Positions 50,095 through 62,333 of a stretch of 64,000 bases of DNA are shown here, piece by piece (positions within the stretch are counted from its first letter, which is position 1; each line of letters begins with the position of its first letter). Source of the DNA: Branchiostoma lanceolatum (lineage: Eukaryota; Chordata; Leptocardii; Amphioxiformes; Branchiostomatidae); the NCBI RefSeq assembly GCF_035083965.1, contig NC_089735.1, positions 6,164,001-6,228,000 of the forward strand, written 5' to 3'. Position numbers and translations under genes: made by a program. Below the pieces are notes generated by a model that had not been told where the DNA came from, did no database searches, and saw only the letters and a list, made by a program, of their open reading frames with translations.

Positions 50095-51585
50095 ATGGCC
50101 CTGGACATCCGCCTTAAGAAGGTGAATAAGATCTACTACGAGGGGGAGCTCGTGTCTGGAGTTGTGGTGATCCAGAGTAAAGGGGACATGCAGCACCAAG
50201 GTATGAAAACTTGAATTTTATGAGAAGGTTAAGGTTCTGTTGTCAGAACCCAGCTCTAGCCAACTTTCGATTATCCTGGATGCCAGACCCCCAATCTGTA
50301 AAATATCTATACCACACGATACACATTTCAGAGACTGGGGGTCAGGCATCCAGGCTAGATATTTTTGAGATTGGTATCCAGGCTAACTTTTGATTTACAT
50401 GCACCGTGACAATTTGCAGCAATTTGTTTTGCAGTCACTTTTCAAAACCTTTATCATAATAATTAGTGAAAACATCACAATTCTGTTCCAGGTGTGAATC
50501 TGTCGATGGAGGGTTCGGTGAACCTGCAGCTGAGTGCCAAGAGTGTGGGTGTTTTTGAAGCCTTCTACAACTCCCTCAAGCCTATCCAGCTGGTCAGCTA
50601 TGCGGTGGAACTGGTCAAGCCAGGCAAGCTGCCTTCTGGCAAGACAGAAATTCCGTTCGAGGTTCCCCTGAAGCCAAAGGGACACAACAAGGTGCTGTAC
50701 GAGACGTACCATGGCGTGTTCGTGAACATTCAGTACCTCCTCCGTGCAGAGGTGAAGCGGTCCCTGCTGAACAAAGACCTGACCAAACAGAGCGAGATCA
50801 TTGTGGAGTACAGGGACTCCAAGGACAAGGCCGTGGCCAAACCTGTACCCTTCACCATTACTCCAGACTCTCTACAGAACATCAAGGAGAAAAGTCAGAT
50901 TCCAAGGTACAACTACAAAGATCTAGGAGGGAAACCTAATGATATAACACAGTAACGTTACTAGTACTTGCCTGTGTTACACTATCTTTCGCTGTCAGAG
51001 GCTGATTAGGCCCCCTGCCCGACCAGTGGAAGGGCTTCCAGAAGCATGATTTATCTTACTATTCTTAGTCAGAACACAGCACAAGATGTACATATAAAAT
51101 TTAGATAGGCAGACTATTCTTCAATATATCTGAGACATTTCATTTTTGTTAAGCTCTGTGTACTGTATTACCATCATGTTCAATGGTAGGTCCTGTTCCT
51201 TTCTGTCCCTTGCAGGTTTGTTGTGAAAGGTAAGCTGGATTCCTCCCTATGCTGCCTGTCGCGTCCCCTGACGGGAGAGCTGGTTGTGGAAAGCTCAGAG
51301 TCGCCCATCCGATCCATCGAGCTGCAGCTGGTGCGCGTGGAGACCTGTGGCTGTGCAGAAGGCTACGCTCGCGACGCCACGGAGATCCAGAACATCCAGA
51401 TCGGGGAGGGCGACGTGTGCAGAGGGCTGACCCTCCCCATCTACATGATCTTCCCGCGGCTGTTCACCTGCCCCACCCTCATCACCTCGAACTTCAAGGT
51501 GGAGTTTGAGGTGAATGTGGTGATCGTGTTACAGAACGACCACCTGATCACAGAGAACTTTCCACTCAAACTGAGCAGGTTCTAA
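50095..51585 (+). CDS. VPS26C: VPS26C (DSCR3), Retriever complex arrestin-like subunit
   Basis: Three exons: 50095-50200, 50492-50906 and 51216-51585; 891 bases, 296 residues (human VPS26C is 297). The ATG sits in a strong initiation context (GGCCACCATGG). The protein is an arrestin-fold VPS26 family member throughout: ALDIRLKKVNKIYYEGE, MEGSVNLQLSAKSVGVFEAF, KPGKLPSGKTEIPFE, YETYHGVFVNIQY, RVETCGCAEGYARDATEIQN, FPRLFTCPTL, NDHLITENFPLKL. These motifs match VPS26C, not VPS26A/B of Retromer. VPS26C joins VPS35L and VPS29 in Retriever, which with the CCC complex and SNX17 recycles integrins and other cargo from endosomes. It is divergent from CDK1. Exon 2 stays open 49 bases past its donor, so intron retention would give a truncated protein. 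Confidence 0.96.
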
Positions 51586-54500
51586 GGACAATCAAAGTGA
51601 AGTGCTGTGATGCATATTTCTTGGTATCAACTTGAAAGACTGACTCCATTAAAGATGAAGATGGCAATGAAAGGAATTTGAAAACCTTTTTATGACTTGT
51701 GTATTACAAAATATATAAAGAAGTAGAAGTAATGAATGCTCTTGTCAACTCATTCAAATCTAGGCACATGGGAGAGTACATATTGTTGGACCTGCTTTGC
51801 AAATTTTTTTGTGTGCAGGCAGGTTTAAAAAAGTTATAGAATTTGTTTAGATGCATACTCCTTAAATTGTTTATGTTCGAATATTAATTCCATGTCCTGT
51901 AATGACTGTATGATCTTGTCAGCTGGGCTAGCCAACCAGTAAATGAATATTGAATTATTTTTCCTTCAATTTATTCATTGGTTCAGCATGTACATGCCAG
52001 GGTTGCCCAACTAGCCGAACCCATGTGCGGCCATAGGACTGTAGATTTTGAACCACTCACACCAGGAAGGACCCCTACTCTTTTCGATAAGTGCAGTGGG
52101 TTCTTTAACGTGCTCGAGATGTGGCTCTCTTCAAACACAGGACCTCCATTTAATGTCCTATCCGAGGGACGTCCCTAACCGAAGCTAGGTACTCATTTAC
52201 ACCTGAGTGAAGTGAGGAAAGTCATGTAAAGTGAGGAGGAACAAAAGCTGACGTTGCAATTCTAATCAAATCAAAGGGGCCCAAAATAAAAAAAAATCTT
52301 TATGGTAGTGACATTTACTTACACTGTTTAGCTCATTTATGTAATAACTTCATTCTTTGAGCATTTTAAAACCACGCAAAGACGTACCATACAATGATCC
52401 CCTTAGTCTTGCGAGCCTACAAAAACCCCTGCTATAATTTTCAGTAAGTTCTCACATCACGACGACATCATATTTTTGTATCATCGACTTCACTATACAG
52501 TGATGTTTGAACTGAGCATGTATAGAAATGACTAAATAAATTGACTTTCAAAATCCTATGTTCGGGCCCTAATATTGCTTGGGGCGCCTTTCAGAATGGG
52601 AATATGCAAATTGCATGGCTCTCTGTTACCTCAAACACTCAGATTTCTGACCTCTCTAATGGCTAAAGTAAATACTAGTACTTGAGTTTGTTTGTATGTA
52701 AACCTTGGTACATTTTAGTTATTAACGTATAGACACAACTTAAGACACAAATACCACACAGTCACGAAATCAACTTTTTTTGCACAAAGTTCTTGATAGA
52801 AAACAGCACAGCAGTGTGGCAACGAAGTACACCAAGTTCAAGCATCGTCATCGTCTCAGTTTTTACATCATTCTGCACCAGACTTGTGGAACTTGACATG
52901 CATGTAAAAATAGTTTTTCTCACATCTATAACACCTCAGCAAGTTATGTTGGATCATACGAGGACTTATTAGAGATTATAAACTGGCCATGGACAGTTAT
53001 ACCTGTATTTGCTTCCACATGCAGCTCAAGTTCCAGTCAAGAAAAGCAGAGACTTTACAAAACCTGACTTTGGTACATTTGCATGGCTATGATGGTTATA
53101 AGAAGGAATGTTCATTTTGTTCCACAATCAACTTACTTATGGATTAATTGCATTTATATAATTGATTTCTAATGGGACTGTCTCAAAATTCAACTGTCTT
53201 CTTAAAAAACAAGCTTATTGTAAAAGCATTGAATAAAGCTTTGAACTGACAATTCTGACTTTCTGATGCTTAGTTTTTTGAGGAAACATAATTTGAGATA
53301 GTCCCCCAAGGTAACTTAACCATTCAAGTGAAGTTGCATTAATTTCATCCTTATTACCTGTACATTGTAATAACCTGAACTGCAAATCATTATGTATGAA
53401 GTAAAATTTACATCATGAATAAAACTTAAATTGTATCAGTGTTCCAGTCAAACAGAATTACTTCACAACTTGGTTATTCAAAAAGTGTCATAATATTTTA
53501 TGTTCCTTGACATAGAAAAGCCCGGTGAAGTAATTCTGTTGTCACCCAAACAAATCAAAATTGGACCAACTTTCAGGGTTCTCATTCTCACAATCCGTTG
53601 TTGCATATATTAGCTGATGTTGCAGGCTCATATCTTAGTGCCCTGCCAACCTTTCTTCTTTTAATAGACCCACAGCATCAAAACTCTTGGTTGGTTAAAA
53701 AAGACAGCACAAAATTACAAACTACCTCAGGAGACCTGAATTAAAATGAGTAACATTGGCTAAAGCTTTTACAGATTTTTACACATATACTAAGTTGTGC
53801 AGAAGATTACAAAAGTTAGATGTTTCTTCTTAATATTCAGGTGAACTTTGCTGTATCCGACCCTCCCATTTAGGAGTCACCAAAGGGGCATCTGTGGCCC
53901 AGCCTTTTGTATTCTGTACACTACAGTTTACATGGACACCAGGGGTATATCCACCACTCCACAGGAACATGCATTAGTACACACTCGTCATGAATAAGGG
54001 CCACAGACACACATCAACACTGCCCAGGGGACTTTCCTTCCTCTGCTACTTTAAACAACGAATGGCACTAGGACAAGCAGATAAAGCAATATTGTGTGAC
54101 AGTTAGCTTTCTCCTATTCCACTTCATCACTTTTCTTCATGTGACTTTTCTCTGTCACTTACAATGTCACTTGGTACAAATAGCAGAGGAAACGCTACCT
54201 CATCATTCTGGCAGAGTGTTGTCCAAAATTAAAACGGCAGCAGCAGGACCTTACATAGAAGGTCTGAAACCATCAAGAGAGGAGACAGTACTGCACAAAA
54301 CACATCAGTCAATCACATCTTTCTGAAGCATGGACAATGCAGCAAAAGCACTCATAGTAGCATATAAAGTGAGTAGATACATGAATATAAATGTAAGGTT
54401 CATGTGCATAAGATCCAAAAATCATTAAGTGTAACAATCATATATATTTCCACCACCATTAAATAACATGTTAAGAAAATCTCTGAGGAAAAACAAATCA

Positions 54501-56398
54501 AGACTATGTCGTATTGCATGTAAATTGCACGTATTCCACTCGTGATACACAGAAAACACTATACAAAAACGGTGCGTGCACAAAATAGTAAGGTTGACAA
54601 GAAGTAAACTTAAGATTCCAGTAATGATAAAACTTTGGTTATCACTAGTATTGTCTTGATTTGTAACACAGACACAAGGTCATCACATAATCAAATACAG
54701 ATATTCCTCCCAACAACACAGAGACTGCACGCCACAAGTCTTGAGTAGTATGCCCTGACTAGTATATTTTCCTTCCCCCAGTTCTACAGAGTGCAAAAGC
54801 AAAAGATACAGACTATACACTTAATCTGGGCAACTGCAAGTGGAAAAAAACACCAATCTTGTTGCTAGGATGACTATATAAAAGTGGCACACCCCAATAT
54901 GTTGGTCATGAATGTTGGTTATCGGTACTTGGTACATCAGTAATATTATATTTGTATGTATTATTCAGTATTTAGAAAGAATAGACTAGAACAAGCACAT
55001 TCACTGCAGACTGCAAAGAAGATCTACCTCGAGATGTTACTGTAACTTAACAGAACTCCAGTTGTTTCCACTGGTAATTCATGCACCTATTTCATGTCCG
55101 CGATGCAGAGTGCCATGTACTTTGAGACGGTAAAAATCTGCACATATATACAGATCCCAGCACAACCTATGTGTAGTAGAGTAGAAAAAGTTTCAAGGCA
55201 TTTCATGGCTTTACAGCTGTACAAGACCATAACTGGTTGGGGAGGGGGGGTTGGGTACCCTAGTATTAGAGGCGTTATTCTGTTATAAACCTGCAATAAG
55301 ATAGGTAACTGTTTGCTTTCTCACTGCAGTCAATGAAATGAGAATAAGATTGGTTCCAGATATTTTACAGGTATCCTTCTTTTCATTGTAACATCATTGC
55401 AACTCCAAATTTGCCCTTGGAGTAAAACAACTGAGCAACTATTGACAATTTACGTTTTTTTGATAAATGTGCAAATTGTAAAACAAGAAATTTCCTTCTA
55501 TGTGAAATAATGCTCTTTTGACTAGAGATAAAAGATTTCCAAACTGGTGCATATCTTAGACACATCCACCAACGGGTAGGTAGTCGACGTGCCTATGCAC
55601 CGTCAGGGTTATACCGCCCCTTACGGGTATCAAGAGAATAATCATCACTACAAGCAATAGTAAGAGATGATAATAACCTTTCATCAAGAAAACTATGTTA
55701 TATTTGATTTGACTACCCTTCCTTAAGGTTCATAAGGAGATTTCTTCTGGAAATATGTCAAGAATTGCCTAGCTGTTGAGCCTTTACGTGTCTGGTATAA
55801 GAACAGAATAGTTCCAGAAATAAGGCCCAAAAAAACACAGTATGTATTCCCCTTCTGATTTAACTTTGAATACATTTTGATTTCTGGTGAGCATATCTAT
55901 GTAAAACAAATCATCTAAAAATACTGATGTGTTTCATTCTACTTCATATAGGTACTCATACAACCTCAGTCCTGGTACCAAAATTTTACAACTACATGTA
56001 TAACAAGGATTATGTCATGACAAATGTCTTTAGGGAGGAGAGTATTAAAATACTTTCAGAATGTTGTTGTAAAGTAAGACACTGTAACATTATCATTTTC
56101 AATGTTGTATATGATTTGGATGAACATCTTCATCTCTCAAAAATGGGGCATACATAAAACCTGGTTATCTGTTTGGATTCTCCACTATTTTAGGGTACAA
56201 GCCATATATTTCTGCACTTGAAATTTGGCCCAAACTGTCAAAATTGTTCTGATACATCCAATGGTCCTTATTAAACATCATATATTTTACACAATTATCA
56301 CATAAAAGTAGATCCTTATAGTTTAACACCCCCATGATGTGATGGTCTTTTCCAGAAGGCTGGATGTTTGAGTCGCCATGACCTTTGACCCTAAAGGT
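51586..56398. other. 3' UTRs and convergent spacer
   Basis: Space between VPS26C and the 3'-most exon of the minus-strand tetraspanin. A likely VPS26C poly(A) signal, AATAAA, is at 52535-52540. A SINE-like repeat lies at about 51985-52240. The remainder is AT-rich with many short ACATGTA-type runs and no supported gene; part should be tetraspanin 3' UTR. Confidence 0.5.
51985..52240. repeat. SINE-like dispersed repeat with shared CTACTCTTT block
   Basis: Contains GAACCACTCACACCAGGAAG, then GACCCCTACTCTTTTCGATA, GTGGGTTCTTTAACGTGC and GTACTCATTTACACCTGAGT. Parts recur at 3780-3850 (CACTCACACCGAGATGAACC) and 4785-4855 (CCCCTACTCTTTCAATAAGT). Copies in two genes and one spacer show a dispersed family; class unknown. 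Confidence 0.5.
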
Positions 56399-56476
56399 CT
56401 ACCTGCGGAACTGCCAGCGCGACTTCTGTGCCACGATGTCGCTGATGAGGCTGTTTGCAAAACAGATTCCCAGGAT
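56399..56476 (-). CDS. TspanC8 (TSPAN5/14/17-like) distal terminal exon
   Basis: After acceptor AATCTGTTTCAG it encodes ILGICFANSLISDIVAQK, then SRWQFRR and stop TAG (25 residues). It joins in phase after GIALLQ of the exon at 60874-60990. It shares the ANSL-SDI core with the proximal exon at 59326 but has a longer basic tail. Confidence 0.75.
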   Translation of the reverse strand: MLGICFANSLISDIVAQKSRWQFRR

Positions 56477-59400
56477 CTGAAACAGATTCATGAGGAGGTT
56501 CAGATGGAGGATGGTCACTGGTTCCAAAGAATGGTTCCTACAATGACTCTAATGAATTTCAGAAAACAAAAACAATGATTAAGATGTCTATGTTAGACTA
56601 TTGGACAGTTTTTCTTCCAAGTTGGTAACTAGATGAGGGTGCAAAACAGTTCTATACTTTTTCTCATAAATGATTAGTCGTAGGTTAATCCACTAGTATC
56701 CACATGTTTGTTTGTTTGTATAGATGTGGTGGACCTTTCGAAGGTCGCTGTACTTTTGTTATGTCAACAAAGACCGTTGTTGCATAATGTTTGTAAGCAC
56801 ATGATATTGTCAAACAGAAAAAAATTCATCTGCAAAATACAATTGTGTAATATGTAACATGAACGGACACAGCTAATGCTGTAACCATATCACCACAAAA
56901 GTACTCCAGTAACTGTATTTTCTAGTCCATACTGATTAGGGAGTGCTGTATTATTGTACATGCTTCAAATGAAACGAAATAACAATAACTCAATGAAGCT
57001 AACTGAACTAACTATAATAGTAAGAAGGAAAACTGCACGATTATTATTGACCTGTAATCATATATTGCAAAGCAAGATAAAGTAATATAGAAGCATAAAT
57101 GCTGTTTCTACAAAACAAACAAATCTAACTACAAGATACATAATGGTACAGAAGATCATTGTTGAAGCTAAAAAGAAATTGATAGTTATAGTCTTCTTGA
57201 AGTGTGTCTACTACAAAACAAAGATATCTAAATGAAGAATCCTAAAAAAATTGAAGAAACAGAAAGCTCTCCACTTCTCTAATAGTTTCTGCAACATAAA
57301 AGCACATGTACTAGACTCAGGAAGTGTTAGATTTTGAACTAAAGGTACTGAATGTATAATGCTACATATATAATGATGACTAAGCTATTCTGATGAGTAC
57401 AGTAAGCAACGCAGCTATAGGATGGGCCGTTCCAATGTCAGACAGGGTGACGTGATAATGTTATATGTAAACATGTTTTAAGTGTCAACAAATATCTGTC
57501 AAGTAATACGGGTATCCCATTGTTCCTTTCTTATTCCTAAAGAGTTACTGGTTCTGTTTCCAGACCACTTTTAGATATAGCCTACAAATTTCAAGTTTGT
57601 ACAGTCACATTTTATTTCCAAATACATGTACATGTATATTATATTGAGCATCCTGAGTGTTCACTTCTGTCACCCTCCCCTTCATTGTTCAATGGCCCCT
57701 CCCCCTTCACTAGATAAGCATGGCTGTAGTATATGTAGGCTGGAGACCATCCCAAATCCTTCATTTCCTATGCCTAAAAAGTCTGGCATCTCTCATTGCT
57801 GCCTAAGGGAAACAACCGGCAACATTCTGCCTTGGATTAGTAAAAGTCTCATAGGAAGGATCCAAGACAAAACGTTGCTAAGGAAGAATACTGTAGGACA
57901 GACAAAGGTAGGGACACTGTGCAAGGTACTACTGGAGCAGCACAACTCAGGGATAAATGCCAAGGTGATCACAGTGTATGGTGAACATCAACTGCCACGT
58001 ATCTCAAGCTGAAGCCTATAAAACAGACAAAACTATACCTCTCAGCTGACTCAGCACATCGGCTTCTTTTTTGTTGTTGTTACATGGCTTCTTTCCAGAA
58101 TCTTTTCTTAATTTAGTACTACTGGCACGTTTTGTGTACTACACATTTTGTGAACAGGATTTCTCTTTAATACGTATGCAATGGTGTAAATGGAGTAGGC
58201 ATTCATAAGTGTACAAATGTACATATAAACAAACACAACTGAATATGCCCTTAGATTTGTTGTAGACAATGGCACAAAGTGTTGGAGAAAAGCAAATGAT
58301 CAAGCAAGTATTTGTAGCAGCAGGTGGTTACTTCATGCTGCTTGTTCCCACAACACTGGAGGACAGAGTAGCCTCTTGAAATGACTTTCATCAAGCTACA
58401 ACCCTTATTATATTGATCTGTCCTTCTTTGTGTACATCATTTGATGATGCAGGATATTCAGGATGACTTTTTAGGAGTAACATAACTAAACCACTAGATA
58501 TGGAGAAGAAACAGTGAGGGTTTGTACAAGATCTACATAGTGTTGCACAGTGTCCCAACTGAGAGATTGGTAGAGAGACAGATCAGCTGAATCAGGATGA
58601 GGGAAGGCCCCAGGTCAACTCAGGGTCAGATGTACCAGCCCAGAGACTGCACATGGATGTCTCTGTGTCCTCCAGACACATGAACCTTCCAGGACAACAT
58701 GTAGAGGATGTCTTGTCGGAAAAGCATCATCCAGAACACTTAATCACCACCAGACATTCAAAACCGCATTTCCACAAGGATTCCTACAGTTCCATACCCT
58801 GCTATGGCTTTTCATGACTTGTTACAAAGAACACTGCCAATGCAGGTATCAATAAATCAATACACATGCACATGTAATTTGCTGTATAGTAGATTAGGAA
58901 TGTTTGAAAAATTTGAGCCAATAACTCGTTGTGGGAAAGCTACACATATGATGCCATGTGTTACCATGGCTTTCCCACAACGAGGGCAGCATAGGGAATT
59001 TGTGTATGGAGGTTACATTTGCTGCAGTAGAAAAAAAGGACAACAGTAATGCAAAACTTGTGTAAAAAAATTCTTGAAAGAAAATATTTTCATTTGTCAT
59101 GTATTTGTCCAGACATTCAAAGGTGCCATGAAACAACTCTTTGTTAAAGTTTGTTATCTAAGTTAGTGCATGGGTGAGGATGGAACATTCTCCAAAAATC
59201 ACAGACTGAGTTGAACTGAAAATAAGTCCTGGGAAGTTGAGAGACACAGAGGCAGCCATAGCAGCTTTGTGAAGCAGAAGGCAAAAACGTTTACCCGCCC
59301 CGCCCTGGAAAGCTGTGCATGGGGGTTACCAGAGGGCCTGAATGGCCTGAATATCGCTGACCAGGCTGTTGGCCAAGTAAATACCAAACACCTGAAACAT

Positions 59401-62333
59401 GAAACATGCAGTCAGACAGATGATACTCATGCAATCAGTAGATCACTAGTACAGGCATGCATAGGTGAGATTCAGTAGATTCTACATAATATACTTCTTT
59501 GTACACCAGATAGGCACAATTGTATACCTGTATACATGAAGGTCAATAAATGTACATGTGCAAGCCAATCAGAGAATAACAACTGGCTACTACAAGTATT
59601 ACTACATGCACTGCCTCAGCTTCGGTAAAAAGATTGTCATTACTGGGTAAGTTGAAAATCACACCGGGTATGAATGGTCTAGGGAGGGACTGGGGTTAGA
59701 TTAGTGGAACTATACACAGTACATGTATGTTAAACAATATGCTGAAGTTCACAAAAGCGATACTATGTATGTATTGTTTGAAAAACTAATGCTGATTGAA
59801 ATAAATGGTTGAAATCTGTGGCCGGACATTCTAAGGTCTGGACAAACATAGTTTTTAAACAGACATAAGCAGACAGGACTGGTCTAACTATTATAGGAAA
59901 AAAAGGACAGGAACTGGATAGAATGCAGAAGCGGACTAACACAGGATACAAGGGGAAGGTATGATGTAGCAACAGGAAAAGCTCAAAGAACACAGAAATG
60001 TACATGAACACATACTTCACAGTAAATCACACTACATTCAGTGACTCACTCAGAGGCAGATCATGAAAAAATCAGGAGAGCGCCATCAATTTTACTGATG
60101 CCTAGAAGCATAGAATGCCATGATTCTTAGAAATTTCTTAACAGAAAGCGAAAGCCCCCAAATTGTAAATGCAGCAATTTGTTGTGTTGTAATTTTATTG
60201 GTAACTTCTTCACCACAAACTTATGGATGCTTGTTTTGTCTTCTGTCCGCCTAACCCCTTGATTCAACTGTGTAAAACAAATGTGAATACATTTTTCCCA
60301 CTGTAAATGCCTTTAAATCCTTGCGGACTTTAAGGTATTTACAATATCAAAATTAGTGAAGGGGGCTGGGGGTGGATTGATGTCAAGCGAACCCAATAGA
60401 CTTCGGATAACAATACTGATTAACATAAACATGTAGGAAGTGAACATTTAGCATGTATGTATCATACAATGTGATACCAATTTTTCAGTATACATGTATA
60501 TGCTGTGATAATGACAGTATTGCCACTAACAAAACAAAGGTGATCTTCTGCATGCAAATTTTCAGTTACATGCCAATTAAAAGAAATCGAACAGCCAATG
60601 TTGCCATCGCTAAAACTGAACAAAGAGTTTCAAATGAAAACAGTTAATGTCAGACTTCTTCGACAAACACAAACAGGAAAATTAGTGCAAACTTGCAAAT
60701 TTGAAAGTACACCATTCACATGCAATTTCATATCAATACAACCTGCTTTATAAAAAGTGTGTAATGTTTTGGTAAAAGTCACAAGTTTAAAAATACAACA
60801 ACATTGATCTGTCTATTTGCTACTCTGTCTTCCTTTCATTCAGAAACCAAAGTGTACTCTCAACTAGTCCCACCTGTAGCAGTGCTATTCCTATGGCCAC
60901 TCCTGCCACCACAAATAAATTGTCTTGCAGCCAGGCTTCAAATTGAGGCACACAACCTTTTGTGTAGATGGCTATGGCTCGTGCGCTCGGCTGTAGAAAG
61001 TCAGAAACACAGGATTGTGAGATGTGAGTATCATGTCCATAACACTTTACATTTGAATAGCTTTTGACTTAGACTAGACTAGATTTTAACTGCAGATAAA
61101 TTTGTAGATAAAATTAAAGAAAAATTGTTTCCCAGGCTAACTTGGTATTGTAAGTATACAAGAATATATTCTACAATTAAAAAATCAGTTTAAAAAATTT
61201 AAGGTGACATTAGTCTACAAAATACTTTCATTACATTTTGTTATGGCTGTGGATGGTTTTATCCATTTTCTACTATTGTAATGATAAAAACTGTGTAACA
61301 GGTAACTAAGATCATGTCGCTTGGTGTAAGTTAATGAAATTCTGGGCACAGCTCAAGTCTTCAGTTCAGGGTGCTGCATCAGTCTATCAAGGTCATTCCA
61401 CCGTCAACTCAAGTCCTGGCACTTAACGATAATGAAGAGATTGCCTGCTCAGGATTCATGAGTCATTACGCTCCTAGCATCAAGCTTGAACTTAATGTCC
61501 TTCGGCAGAGATCTGGGAGGGTGATTACATGCATTCCCGGCAGTTTAGCCTGGTGTTTAAGCCCACAATTGGCACATTCTTGGCACAACTGTCCGCCCCA
61601 GTATCTTGCTGATCCAGCCAATTTTCTAGCAGTCCTACCCTGATAGTTTTCAATTTCTTATCACCTCATATGCAGCCATCTGCTATTAATTTTGGGGCTT
61701 ATCACTGAATCATATTACCAGTCCACCAGATAAGCTATAATAACCGACTCAGTATCTTTGCTGTACCACACATTACAGTGTATTTGTTGCAGTTACAGTA
61801 GGGGCCTTTTTTCACAAGAAGTCCATTGAGGCACACAGTGCATATGCTCGTTTTTCAGTACTTATGATAAATCTTAGCAACCTACATAGCAACCTACAAT
61901 ATAATAATAGTCTCAGTATCTTTACTGTACCACACATTACAGTGTATTTGTTGCAGTTTTGAAAGTGATCACTAGGGGCCTTTTTTCACCAGAACAGAAG
62001 TCACTTGAGGCACACAGTACACAGGTCTTTCAGTACATTGTACTTACAATAAATTTTCAAACATAGCAACCTACATGCACATTCTACATGCACAATTGTA
62101 CAGTACACATCTCAGGACAACCCTAAATCACCCTTCCTGCCTGTACTTACGTTTGTTTCTTCTTCCCTAACGTCATATCCACACTGGGTGTTGAGGACGT
62201 TGTTTTCCCCTTGGTCCTTGCAGCATGAGAAGGGGACGCCGCAGGCCTCTCTGGACCCGCGGGCCTTTAGTGTGCAGTTGAAATAGATGTTGTTTTCCCA
62301 ATCGTTGAAGTCCTTCCCACCGCAGCACTGGAA
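56399..62333 (-). CDS. TspanC8 tetraspanin, TSPAN5/14/17-like, 3' part
   Basis: Visible exons in gene order: 62333-62151 (61 residues), 60990-60874 (39 residues), then a terminal exon, either 59391-59326 or 56476-56399. The first exon holds most of the large loop: FQCCGGKDFNDW, the N-glycosylation sequon NCT, ACGVPFSCC and NVLNTQCGYDVR. The second gives YTKGCVPQFEAWLQDN and the start of TM4 (VVAGVAIGIALLQ). The eight loop cysteines place it in TspanC8, and IYTKGCVPQFE-WLQDN plus SDI near the end match TSPAN5/14/17. These proteins promote ADAM10 maturation. Exons for TM1-TM3 must lie beyond 64000. Junctions are phase 0. Which vertebrate paralogue is closest cannot be said. Confidence 0.9.
56477..59325. 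other. Spacer between the two TspanC8 terminal exons
   Basis: About 2.85 kb, which would be intron for the distal form and 3' UTR for the proximal form. It is AT-rich. ORFs at 57626-58012 (+) and 58804-59049 (+) show no recognisable domain or splice support. No third terminal exon was found by eye. Confidence 0.5.
59326..59391 (-). CDS. TspanC8 (TSPAN5/14/17-like) proximal terminal exon
   Basis: Acceptor TGTTTCAG, then VFGIYLANSLVSDIQAIQAL, W and stop TAA (21 residues). Vertebrate TSPAN5 ends in a closely similar short tail (SDIEA...W), so this exon probably represents the ancestral C-terminus. It is in phase with the exon at 60874-60990. Confidence 0.82.
   Translation of the reverse strand: MFGIYLANSLVSDIQAIQALW
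61746..62085. repeat. Local tandem duplication, unit about 165 bases
   Basis: CTCAGTATCTTTGCTGTACC and following sequence (ACATTACAGTGTATTTGTTG, AGGGGCCTTTTTTCAC, TTGAGGCACACAGT, CATAGCAACCTACA) at 61746-61905 recurs at about 61911-62085 with small indels. It lies in the intron between two loop exons of the tetraspanin. Confidence 0.8.

Noticed and set aside
50907-50955. Coding extension of VPS26C exon 2 to its in-frame stop
   Set aside because: The donor at 50906 and acceptor at 51215 restore the full conserved protein; the extension is retained-intron sequence.
50095-51585. Calling this gene VPS26A or VPS26B (Retromer)
   Set aside because: The length of 296 residues and motifs such as LSAKSVGVFEAF and CGCAEGYARDATEIQN are those of VPS26C (DSCR3).
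54096-54326. Plus-strand 76-codon ORF downstream of VPS26C
   Set aside because: Isolated, AT-rich, without homology that I can recognise or splice support.
57626-58012. Plus-strand ORF of 128 codons between the TspanC8 terminal exons
   Set aside because: No recognisable domain, no splice context and composition typical of spacer DNA.
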